This document shows, piece by piece, positions 24,892 to 32,553 of a DNA stretch of 64,000 nucleotides. A model generated the notes under the pieces. The model did not search any database and was not told the DNA's origin. It worked only from the letters and a program-made list of their open reading frames with translations. The stretch covers positions 11,525 through 75,524 of the forward strand of contig JAXHVH010000005.1 in assembly GCA_034189085.1 (NCBI GenBank), read 5' to 3'. Position 1 is the first letter of the stretch. Every line of letters begins with the position of its first letter. A program made the position numbers and the translations under genes. The stretch comes from M55B129 sp034189085 (GTDB lineage Bacteria > Bacillota > Dethiobacteria > DTU022).

Positions 24892-26025
24892 TCAATTGGA
24901 CGGGGAACTGACAAGCATTATCGCCCCCTGCGGGCATAGTTCATGGCAACAGTAACAGCGGATACATTCATAATGTTCGATACTGGCCTTACCATCGGTT
25001 ATTCTGATCAACTGGGTTGGACAGGCTTCCCGGCAGATTCCGCAACCTGTGCAGCGCTCCCTGTTTACCAGTGGATAGGGACGACGTGCGTAAAAGATAT
25101 TTCTTAAAATAGCCACCGGGAAAAGGGCAACCAGCCAGCTCAATTTGCCGGTTGCCGCCGGGCCTCTATCAAAATCGGCTACCTTTGCTTCTTCAATCGA
25201 CAAACCGACAAGATCAATATCAGCCTGTTCAGCCCCTGTTAATTTCAAAGCCCTCGCGGCGGCAACGGTCGTCACCTGATCCGGGGAAAAACCCAGGACT
25301 TCTGCAGCCACCGTATCCAGGGCAACGGGGCTGGGCGAACCCATCAGCAGGCCCAGCTGCCGCGGTTTCCCCCGGCGGGGGCCCGGCCCTTCCATACCTA
25401 CAACTGCATCAAGCACTGAAAAAGCGGGTTTCACCGCCAGCGATACGCCAAGCAGTAGCCTGGAGAAATCGAACGGGAGAGGATGCTCAAGGTGAAATCT
25501 TTTTTTGTTGCCACCCACTACACAGCCGAAAAGGTTTTTCACCGCCCCGGTCATGCCGGTTAATGAATGTGTCTTCAATTTGCCCACATTAATAACCAGG
25601 TCAACCTCATCCAGTTCTGCCGCCAGGGGAAGTGTTTTCAGGCCGCTGATTGTTGATTCCACTTCTTGGATCTTTTCAAATATAAGCATTTCCGCCCCTG
25701 TTTTTTTCATCACTTCATCCAGCCCGGAAACCCTGTGGGCAAGCTCCTGCCCGTCATTGCCCGGGCTGTCTCCGATGAATACTTTCCCTCCCGCTTCCTG
25801 GATCATCTCCACCAGAACCTGGACTATCAGTGGATGAGTAGTAACTGCCTCAGCCGGCGGGACAGCGGCCAGCAGGTTTGGCTTGATAAGAACCTTCTGC
25901 CCTCGATTTATTACTGCTTCAATCCCGCCAAAAGGTTTAAAAATTTCTTTTAAACCCTGCCGCACTTCCTCAGGATGATAATGTTTGCAGCCCGTGATAA
26001 CCACTTTATCTCGCCCTGAATTCAA
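24892..26025 (-). CDS. DUF362 protein with two 4Fe-4S clusters
   Basis: The 377-residue protein has an N-terminal DUF362 domain (VLIKPNLL, VINVGKLKTHSLTGMTGAVKNLFG) and a C-terminal bacterial ferredoxin domain with CTGCGICREACP and CIRCYCCHELCP. The function of this domain pair is not established; a redox or metal-related role is likely. I prefer TTG at 26025 (MNSGRDKVV) because AAAGGAG lies 8 nt upstream; a longer frame would overlap nagB. A second DUF362 protein, without ferredoxin motifs, is at 34974. Confidence 0.85.
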   Translation of the reverse strand: MNSGRDKVVITGCKHYHPEEVRQGLKEIFKPFGGIEAVINRGQKVLIKPNLLAAVPPAEAVTTHPLIVQVLVEMIQEAGGKVFIGDSPGNDGQELAHRVSGLDEVMKKTGAEMLIFEKIQEVESTISGLKTLPLAAELDEVDLVINVGKLKTHSLTGMTGAVKNLFGCVVGGNKKRFHLEHPLPFDFSRLLLGVSLAVKPAFSVLDAVVGMEGPGPRRGKPRQLGLLMGSPSPVALDTVAAEVLGFSPDQVTTVAAARALKLTGAEQADIDLVGLSIEEAKVADFDRGPAATGKLSWLVALFPVAILRNIFYARRPYPLVNRERCTGCGICREACPTQLIRITDGKASIEHYECIRCYCCHELCPQGAIMLVSSPSN

Positions 26026-26059
26026 CCCGCTCACTCCTTTCCCTGCCGTACTGATTTTA

Positions 26060-26785
26060 TCACAGTAAGGCTGCCGCTTCACAGTCCACTATGACAGTGC
26101 AGTTGCGATGCATCTGCAACAGCGAGGAGGGAACGGTGGTGGTGATTTTACCACTGACTGTTTTTTTAATAGCCCGGGCCTTATTTTTTCCGCTGGCCAG
26201 AAGAAGAATCTTTGCCGCATGCATGATCGAACCCATCCCCATAGTTACAGCCTGTTGCGGGACTTCTTCCCGGCTGTTAAAAAAACGGCTGTTGGTTTCA
26301 ATTGTTTCTTCTGCCAGCTCAACAAGATGCGTGTAAACATCCAGGGAGTCGGCCGGCTCGTTAAAACCAATATGGCCGTTAACCCCGATCCCCAGGACCT
26401 GTAGATCAATTCCGCCTGCTTCCTCTATTTTCTGTTCGTATTCCCTGCAGGATCTGGCCATATCTTGAGGTGACGATTCCGGCAGATGAATGCGGCGCGG
26501 ATCAATATTGACATGATCAAAAAAATGGCGGTGCATGTAGGAATAATAGCTCTGGGAATGCTCGCGAGGAAGCCCCGTATATTCGTCGAGATTAAAGGTG
26601 GTCACCCCACTGAAATCAATTTTGTTATCTCGATGATAACCGGCCAGAACTGCATACATCCCTTCCGGAGTGGAACCAGTGGCCAAACCCAAAATTGCCC
26701 TGCGGTTTTGCTTAACCTCGGCGGCAACAATTTCAGCTGCTTTTTCACTTAACTGATCATAACTTTCAACAACCCTGAGTTCCAT
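26060..26785 (-). CDS. nagB: Glucosamine-6-phosphate deaminase
   Basis: NagB converts glucosamine-6-phosphate to fructose-6-phosphate and ammonia. The 241-residue protein has LGLATGSTPEGMYAVL for phosphate binding and the active-site motif LGIGVNGHIGFNEPADS, ending near residue 240 like Bacillus NagB. AGGAGTG precedes the ATG. Two upstream genes on the same strand (nucleotidyltransferase-like and left-handed beta-helix) suggest an amino-sugar setting; nagA is not present. Confidence 0.95.
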   Translation of the reverse strand: MELRVVESYDQLSEKAAEIVAAEVKQNRRAILGLATGSTPEGMYAVLAGYHRDNKIDFSGVTTFNLDEYTGLPREHSQSYYSYMHRHFFDHVNIDPRRIHLPESSPQDMARSCREYEQKIEEAGGIDLQVLGIGVNGHIGFNEPADSLDVYTHLVELAEETIETNSRFFNSREEVPQQAVTMGMGSIMHAAKILLLASGKNKARAIKKTVSGKITTTVPSSLLQMHRNCTVIVDCEAAALL

Positions 26786-26813
26786 TGTTTAAAACACTCC
26801 TGTCCCTTCAGTT

Positions 26814-27716
26814 TCAAAAAATCTCTTCTTTTTCTTCGGTAGTATAAAAAAGGGCCGCTAATTCATCTGTACACGGAGAATTGGCAAGGGTTAAAAGTTT
26901 CTTTTCAGCGGCAAGGCGCCCGGATTGAGCTTCCTTTTCCAGTTTTTCGAGTTTAGCGGGAACGCCCGCTTCTTCAGCCAGCCGTTTAATCCGGTTATAA
27001 AGAACACGGCTGCCATAGAGAAATTCCCCTTCATCCAGGATCTTGGAAGCAATCATAGCTTTGAAATCATTGAATTTAAGCTGCTCCTCAACTGCCTGCA
27101 GATCCTTGATCACGTAATCAACTTCTTCTTTGACAGCAGGATTCAGCAGGAGGTTGTATTTTTCACGGTACAGCAGTTCGTCAAAACGGGCCAGAATTGT
27201 CGGTGGCAGTTTTTCAGCAACGACAATAATGTCGAGGTCCGATCCCCTGACCAGTTCACCGGTGGAAGGTTCCGGCCTCGGTTCGGCATGGGCCATGTTA
27301 TAAACAACATCGCCGGCAATGATAATGCAGGCGTTCTCCTCGAACAGCGGCCCGCTTTCACAGTTTTTTATCGTACGACCAATGACCTCCCGGGCCAGCT
27401 CTTTTTTACGCCTGCTGATCAGGCAGATTTCATCGGCCAGGCGGCCAGCAAGAAACGCGACCTTTTCTTCATCTCCGGCTGCTCCAACCACCGTGTAATT
27501 TAAGAATTCCCTCATGATGGAAGGTGAAAGTCTGGCATACCCAGTCACCCGTCGATCCAGCCTTAAATATCGTCTACCCACAACTTGCCACCGCAATTGA
27601 TCCGATATGGTGCATTCCCGCCAGGCTGTGTAGGAATCCAGGCCTGATGATTCAACAATTTCTTTGCCCGTCAGGGGCCCGCTCCGGCGCAGTAATCTGA
27701 GCAACTTATTCATCAT
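26814..27716 (-). CDS. Nucleotidyltransferase-like protein with winged-helix N-terminus
   Basis: The 300-residue protein starts with a helix-turn-helix-like region (LLRRSGPLTGKEIVESSGLDSY) and carries the nucleotidyltransferase core signature RGSDLDIIVVAE at about residue 158-170, with a further Asp (EEVDYVIKD) that could complete the metal site. I do not recognise a named family. Its start overlaps the preceding gene's stop (ATGA type), so the two are coupled; nagB follows 28 bp later. Confidence 0.6.
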   Translation of the reverse strand: MMNKLLRLLRRSGPLTGKEIVESSGLDSYTAWRECTISDQLRWQVVGRRYLRLDRRVTGYARLSPSIMREFLNYTVVGAAGDEEKVAFLAGRLADEICLISRRKKELAREVIGRTIKNCESGPLFEENACIIIAGDVVYNMAHAEPRPEPSTGELVRGSDLDIIVVAEKLPPTILARFDELLYREKYNLLLNPAVKEEVDYVIKDLQAVEEQLKFNDFKAMIASKILDEGEFLYGSRVLYNRIKRLAEEAGVPAKLEKLEKEAQSGRLAAEKKLLTLANSPCTDELAALFYTTEEKEEIF

Positions 27717-28537
27717 CCGCTTCTCTTCCCCAGATCAATCAGTTGCTGAGTTTGCCTGATTTTAATAATCATCCCGGGAGGATAGTATCCCCTCGCTGTT
27801 CCATTGGGATAAAGCAGGCATCCTTTCCCCAGCAGGGTTCCGGGAGAAGTTACACTGTTGCAGCCGGTTTCCACTCCATCAGCCAGTACAGCCCCGAATT
27901 TGCGCAGACCCGTTTTATAAGTCTTTCCATCGATATTAAGGACCACCGGCGTATCGGTCATCTTCAGATTGGCCAGTTTTGTCCCGGCACCCAGGTTAAC
28001 CCTGCCGAGAATACTGTCCCCAATATAAGCGAAATGGCCTGCCTTGCTCTCTCCCAGCATCAGTGATGATTTCATCTCCGTGGCATGACCAACCACGCAG
28101 CTGTCGCCAACTATAACCCGGCCCCGGATATAGGCACCCTGCCGGATTTCAGTATGATCGCCGACAAAAGCAGGCCCCTTGATCAAAGCCCCGGGTTCAA
28201 CAACAGTTCCCCTGCCGATGTAAATGCTCTCATCCATCAAAAAAGCTCCGGCATAAATGATACTCGCTCCTTCAAGAACGGTGCCATCTTTTTCAATCTG
28301 TGGTTTTTTACCGGAAAGATCAATCTGGAAACCATCCCTGATAACCCGCCCGTCGTAGATAACAGTGGTCCTGTCCACCATCTCTTTCCCTTTTCTGACT
28401 GCTCCCACATTGGGCTGCAGGTTGTCCTGGAGGAAAGGCTCAATTTTTTTCAGTGCTTCCCAGACATAATCAGTGCCCTCGAATATTTCGGCAAAGGAAA
28501 CTGTTCTCAGATCAAAATAGTCAGAAGCATTTAACAT
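27713..28537 (-). CDS. Left-handed beta-helix (GlmU-like) protein
   Basis: The 274-residue protein contains a run of hexapeptide repeats between about residues 90 and 250 (IGRGTVVEPGALIKGPAFVG, AYIGDSILGRVNLG, GTLLGKGCLLYPNG), like the acyltransferase domain of GlmU and related sugar nucleotidyltransferases. No N-terminal pyrophosphorylase motif is seen, so it is probably an acetyltransferase-like or regulatory partner. Start: ATG with AGGAAGGTGA upstream. It heads the three-gene run ending in nagB. Confidence 0.75.
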   Translation of the reverse strand: MLNASDYFDLRTVSFAEIFEGTDYVWEALKKIEPFLQDNLQPNVGAVRKGKEMVDRTTVIYDGRVIRDGFQIDLSGKKPQIEKDGTVLEGASIIYAGAFLMDESIYIGRGTVVEPGALIKGPAFVGDHTEIRQGAYIRGRVIVGDSCVVGHATEMKSSLMLGESKAGHFAYIGDSILGRVNLGAGTKLANLKMTDTPVVLNIDGKTYKTGLRKFGAVLADGVETGCNSVTSPGTLLGKGCLLYPNGTARGYYPPGMIIKIRQTQQLIDLGKRSG

Positions 28538-28578
28538 GATATCACCTTCCTGGAAAAAGTAGATTGCAACGATCAGCT

Positions 28579-29081
28579 TTAGCTGCGGCCCGGACGCTGA
28601 TGATCATCATTGAACCTGATTAAAAATCTCTCCATACGAAATCGATTGTATCTCTGGGTCATGATACAGGGCATGTTAACCGCCAGCCCATAAAGAACCA
28701 TTATAATCCCCACTTTCCAATCCACCCCTCCAGCAGATCACCCAAACCGCCTGGATACACGCGAAAGTTTATCACTCCCCGGCCGCCGTAGCAGTTGACA
28801 GGAAAACCGCTGCCCTGAAAAAGCCTGCCCACTGTAAAATAGTCACTGCGCCCACATATGATGCAGGGACCGAAGCAGCAGGGGAAGGCGTTTTTCTTCA
28901 TTCCGCGCCGGAATCACTATCGATACTGTATTGTTACCGGCACGATTAAAACGGTTGCTGTCTCCTCTTTCCCTTTCTTTTTGCAGAAGGGGAATAATTT
29001 TCCAGAGCAGCCAGAAACCGCACAGCCAGAAAAAACCCTCAAATAATAGTGAAAGTCTATAACCCGAGCCTCTCTCCCCGC
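28579..29081 (-). pseudogene. Decayed glycosyltransferase / acyltransferase remnant
   Basis: Reading the minus strand, fragments of a family-2 glycosyltransferase remain: a membrane segment and GT-A start (FWLLWK, then TVSIVIPARNEEKRLPLLL) ending at TGA near 28840. In another frame follows a C-terminal-like piece (CYGGRGVINFRVYPGGLGDL). A third frame then encodes the 40-residue VLYGLAVNMPCIMTQRYNRF, which resembles the C-terminal motif of CrtO-type acyltransferases. Most of the catalytic core is missing between pieces, and no proper start codon is seen. This reads as two adjacent genes collapsed by deletions. The carotenoid-pathway likeness is from memory of the families. Confidence 0.6.
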
Positions 29082-29084
29082 CGG

Positions 29085-30293
29085 TTATTGATTCACCGGG
29101 CCGAGATAATCAAGGGCCAGACCGGCGAAAATTGCCGGTCCCATCCAGAGCACGCTTTCATCAATGTCAAAACGCGAGTTGTGATGGGGATAAACTATGC
29201 CCCTGGCCGGATTGCCGGTACCGAGGACAAAATAAGCACCGGGCACCTTTTCGAAATAGTAGGCCATATCTTCGGTTCCCATATTCGGTTTTTTAACCAT
29301 AATAATATTATCCCTGCCCACTACTCTGCTTGCTGCCGAAACAACCCGTTTCACATATTCCGGATCGTTAACTGTCGGTGGATAACCGCCCAGGATCTTT
29401 ACCTCCGCTACAGCCCGGTTGGCGGCAGCAGTAGCTGTACAGATTTCCTGCAGGCGCACTGTTACAAAATCTCGATCTGATCCCTCCATGGTCCGAAAAT
29501 CACCGCTAAAAGATACTTTGTCGGTGATGATATTCATGGCCTCGCCGCCTTTAATCTTACCTATGGTCAGCACTACAGGGTTGAGGGGGTTAGTCTCGCG
29601 GCTCACTATTTTCTGCAGGGCAAGAATTATTTCAGCCGACGTGGTTATGGCATCGACACCGAGGTGAGGGAGAGCACCGTGCGTGCTGCTGCCTTTAATC
29701 AATACCTCAAAAGCAGTTGATGCGGCAAGAATAGGCCCTGCACAGATGCCAATCTGGCCAAGGCCAACTTCAGGAAAGATCTGGCCAACATGCAGCCCCA
29801 CCACTGCATCAACTGGAGGGTCCTCGAGACAACCATGGGCAATCATGCGGGCGGCACCACCGTAACCCTCTTCACCGGGTTGGAAAAACAGTTTAACATT
29901 ACCCTGCATCCGGGATCGGTAGTCCAACAAGATTTTGGCCGTTCCCAACAGCATGGCGGCATGGGCATCATGCCCGCAGGCATGCATGTTATTGTTTGTC
30001 GAAGCAAAAGGCAGTCCTGTCTCTTCCCGGATGGGCAAGGCATCCATGTCAGAGCGGAGGGCCAGGGTCGGGCCTCTGCCGGTTCCTTCAATCAAAGCTA
30101 CTATCCCGGTTTCGGCAGCTATTCGGTAAGAAACGCCCATTTCTTCGAGGCGGCTGCGCACATAAGCAGATGTCTGGTGCAGATCAAAACCCAGCTCAGG
30201 AATGCGGTGTAGATCCCGGCGCCAGCTGACAATATCATCCTGCAAAGCCCGGGCTGCCCCGATGTAACCGGTAGTTTCTTTTTCATCTTTCAT
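29085..30293 (-). CDS. M20-family amidohydrolase (hippurate hydrolase type)
   Basis: The 402-residue metallopeptidase-like enzyme removes acyl groups from N-acyl amino acids or related amides. Metal-site motifs are present: RRDLHRIPELGF, MHACGHDAHAAMLLG, FFQPGEEGYGGA, and the dimerisation/His region GSSTHGALPHLGVD. ATG at 30293 (MKDEKETTG) is chosen for the GGAGG upstream; the longer frame has no such site. It lies between the glycosyltransferase remnant and a small membrane protein. Confidence 0.92.
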   Translation of the reverse strand: MKDEKETTGYIGAARALQDDIVSWRRDLHRIPELGFDLHQTSAYVRSRLEEMGVSYRIAAETGIVALIEGTGRGPTLALRSDMDALPIREETGLPFASTNNNMHACGHDAHAAMLLGTAKILLDYRSRMQGNVKLFFQPGEEGYGGAARMIAHGCLEDPPVDAVVGLHVGQIFPEVGLGQIGICAGPILAASTAFEVLIKGSSTHGALPHLGVDAITTSAEIILALQKIVSRETNPLNPVVLTIGKIKGGEAMNIITDKVSFSGDFRTMEGSDRDFVTVRLQEICTATAAANRAVAEVKILGGYPPTVNDPEYVKRVVSAASRVVGRDNIIMVKKPNMGTEDMAYYFEKVPGAYFVLGTGNPARGIVYPHHNSRFDIDESVLWMGPAIFAGLALDYLGPVNQ

Positions 30294-30325
30294 GAATTGC
30301 AGGCCTCCTTTGTCCCGGCAAAGTC

Positions 30326-30712
30326 TTATCCGAATAAAGCCTTTACGTCCTCCTTGCTCAAATTGATAACCGTAAAAATGCCGAGAATAGTCCCCAGGGG
30401 AACAATAAGGCATTCAATAAAAGCAATAACCAGGCAAAAGTTATATGATTGCTTCTGCTTTAACCTGGTCCCGGTTATGATGATCAAAACAGCCATTACC
30501 CATCCACCAATAATCAAGATTGTTGAAAGGACAAGAAAGATTGCCCCGAAAACACGGGGAGCACCACTCCCGGTGTAGGTGCCCGAGCCTATCATGGCCA
30601 GGCCGATGAACAGATAAATAAAAGGTATGCAGGCCGAAAGAGCTGTCAACACCCCGAGGACGTAATGCAGTGTTCCCAGCAGATCAAGATTATTTTCCTT
30701 CATAGTACTCAT
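30326..30712 (-). CDS. Small multi-pass membrane protein
   Basis: The 128-residue protein has three to four hydrophobic helices (LHYVLGVLTALSACIPFIYL; VFGAIFLVLSTILIIGGWVM; VIAFIECLIVPLGTILGIF). The first segment resembles a common bacterial family of unknown role. Its ATG overlaps the TGA of the diguanylate cyclase remnant (ATGA), so it was probably coupled to that gene. Confidence 0.7.
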   Translation of the reverse strand: MSTMKENNLDLLGTLHYVLGVLTALSACIPFIYLFIGLAMIGSGTYTGSGAPRVFGAIFLVLSTILIIGGWVMAVLIIITGTRLKQKQSYNFCLVIAFIECLIVPLGTILGIFTVINLSKEDVKALFG

Positions 30713-31117
30713 TTTAATCCCTCCTCACTGCTATTGACAGTTGATACAGCAACCCGGTTACGGCCTTCTTCCTTGGCTTGATAAAGAGCCTTATCGGCCG
30801 CTGAAAGTACATCTTTCAGTCCGCTCATCGCTTTTAAGGCGGTCGTTTTTTTCGGTATAGGCAAGGGCAAAAAGGATGTACAGAGCAGGGATAGCCGCTA
30901 TACCAATGTATTCAATCTTCAGCCAAAAAAGGACCGTTTCCAGATCAAACGATGATATTTCCAACCCGTAGGCAGAAGAATACAAAGCGCAGGCCAGAGC
31001 GAGCAGTGAGAATTCTTTGGCTCCCCCCGCTGTTTTATAATTCCAGGCGGTAAAAGCAAGAATCAGCATTAGCAAGCTGAAAATGTAAAGTGGAAGGCTG
31101 TATAAATTAAAAAACAT
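30709..31117 (-). pseudogene. Membrane diguanylate cyclase with internal deletion
   Basis: The N-terminal part (31117 to about 30830) encodes three membrane helices of the 7TM sensor type often placed before GGDEF or kinase domains (YIGIAAIPALYILFALAYTE). A different frame then gives the extreme C-terminus of a GGDEF domain (LSAADKALYQAKEEGRNRV). The rest of the sensor and almost all of the cyclase domain are absent, so c-di-GMP synthesis is impossible. The junction is near 30825. The remaining ends still align with neighbouring gene boundaries. Confidence 0.75.
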
Positions 31118-31363
31118 ATCATATCTCCAAAAACTAATTTTTGTGATTATTCGACAGTAAACAGCAAACCCCTTTTATCAACCGGCGGCAGTGTCATTTC
31201 TCAGTTACGATTTTACCACATAAAAGAGGGCATATCTTTAAGAAAGTATACCCCTCGCTTAATCAATTGACCATGCTCACATGTTCCACCTGAGCAGGCA
31301 CCCTCAGCAGCCGGCCGCTGCCTCTTCAAGAATATCTTCCACCGGTTAGCCTTTTCTCACCTT

Positions 31364-32392
31364 TCAAGCATGGGCAAGAATATCTTTTACCACCATAATC
31401 GTTTTTTCGATGTCACGATGATTTACTTCCTTGCTGGTTGTAAAACGAATCCGGTCCGGTTCAATTACTACAGTTAGGATACCCCTTTTAGCCAGTTCGT
31501 CTCCAAAGCGGTGAACGGACATGGTGGCAGGTTTAACGATAACAATATTTGTTTCCACGTCGGCAGGGTTAAACTCGATGCCCTTCAAATCAGCCAGGCC
31601 GTCGGCGAGAAAACGAGCATTGTCATGATCTTCAGCCAGCCGATCAATCATCGTCTCGAGAGCCACAATGCCGGCCGCTGCAATTATTCCCGCCTGGCGC
31701 ATCCCACCACCCATTCTTTTCCGCCACCGCAGCGCCCTCTCCATGAAATCACGCGGACCCAATATAATGGAGCCGACAGGAGCACCGAGGCCCTTGGAAA
31801 GGCAAAACTGGACCGAGGTAGCGCAGGCGGCAAAATCCCTGGCCGGGACACCCGAGGCAACGGAAGCATTAAAAATACGGGCACCGTCAAGGTGAACAGG
31901 CAGATCATGCCGGCAGGCCACATCGTAAACCGCCTGCATGTCTTCGAGGGGAACAACTGTGCCACCAGCCCTGTTATGGGTGTTTTCCATACAGATCAGC
32001 GAGGTAGGGGGAAGGTGAATGTCGTCTTCCCGGATAGCCCACTCTACCAGCTTTGCAGGTAAAGATCCCTTTTTCCCCGGCAGCGGCCGGGGTTGAACCC
32101 CGCCAAACACCGAAGCGGCAGCTGCTTCATAATAATAGATATGTGAATCCGCTTCCAGGATAATTTCAGTTCCTGGGCGGGTATGGGCCAGGACTGATAT
32201 CTGGTTGCCCATTGTCCCACTGGGCACCAGCATGGCAGCTTCCTTGCCGAGCATCTCGGCAGCCATCTCCTGCAAGTGGTTAACCGACGGATCTTCACCG
32301 TAAACATCGTCTCCTACTTCGGCCCTGTAGATAGCCTGCCGCATTTCATCGGTGAGCAGGGTCACAGTATCACTGCGCAAATCAATCATCAT
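31364..32392 (-). CDS. ltaE: Low-specificity L-threonine aldolase
   Basis: This PLP enzyme cleaves threonine or allo-threonine to glycine and acetaldehyde. The 342-residue protein starts IDLRSDTVTLLTDEMR, has VGDDVYGEDP, HLDGARIFNA and the PLP-Lys segment VQFCLSKGLGAPVGS. GGGAGG precedes tandem ATG codons (32392 or 32389). Glycine produced here could feed the glycine cleavage system at 57-62 kb. Confidence 0.94.
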   Translation of the reverse strand: MMIDLRSDTVTLLTDEMRQAIYRAEVGDDVYGEDPSVNHLQEMAAEMLGKEAAMLVPSGTMGNQISVLAHTRPGTEIILEADSHIYYYEAAAASVFGGVQPRPLPGKKGSLPAKLVEWAIREDDIHLPPTSLICMENTHNRAGGTVVPLEDMQAVYDVACRHDLPVHLDGARIFNASVASGVPARDFAACATSVQFCLSKGLGAPVGSIILGPRDFMERALRWRKRMGGGMRQAGIIAAAGIVALETMIDRLAEDHDNARFLADGLADLKGIEFNPADVETNIVIVKPATMSVHRFGDELAKRGILTVVIEPDRIRFTTSKEVNHRDIEKTIMVVKDILAHA

Positions 32393-32421
32393 ATCTTCCT
32401 CCCATAATCTTCAATGATTGT

Positions 32422-32449
32422 ATTGTAACAAAGCGGAACGCTGTAAGAA
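32422..32449 (-). promoter_or_regulatory. Promoter for threonine aldolase
   Basis: On the minus strand TTCTTA (32449-32444), a 16-bp spacer and TACAAT (32427-32422) preceded by TG, an extended -10. It lies about 30 bp before the gene. Confidence 0.5.
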
Positions 32450-32553
32450 AACCATAGAGCTGCGCCTGCTGAAAATTGATAAAAAGCCTGCCTTCGGGCA
32501 AAAGAAAAGTTCCGGCGCCGTAATTCGGCCTGTTAGCTCATCGCCAGATCAGC

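Noticed and set aside
28840..28845. TGA in the glycosyltransferase fragment as selenocysteine
   Set aside because: The residues after the TGA do not continue the family; the next homologous piece is in another frame with about 200 residues missing.
31286..31340. Short peptide resembling the end of threonine aldolase (VEDILEEAAAGC)
   Set aside because: A possible diverged partial duplication of the gene's 3' end, but too short to support.
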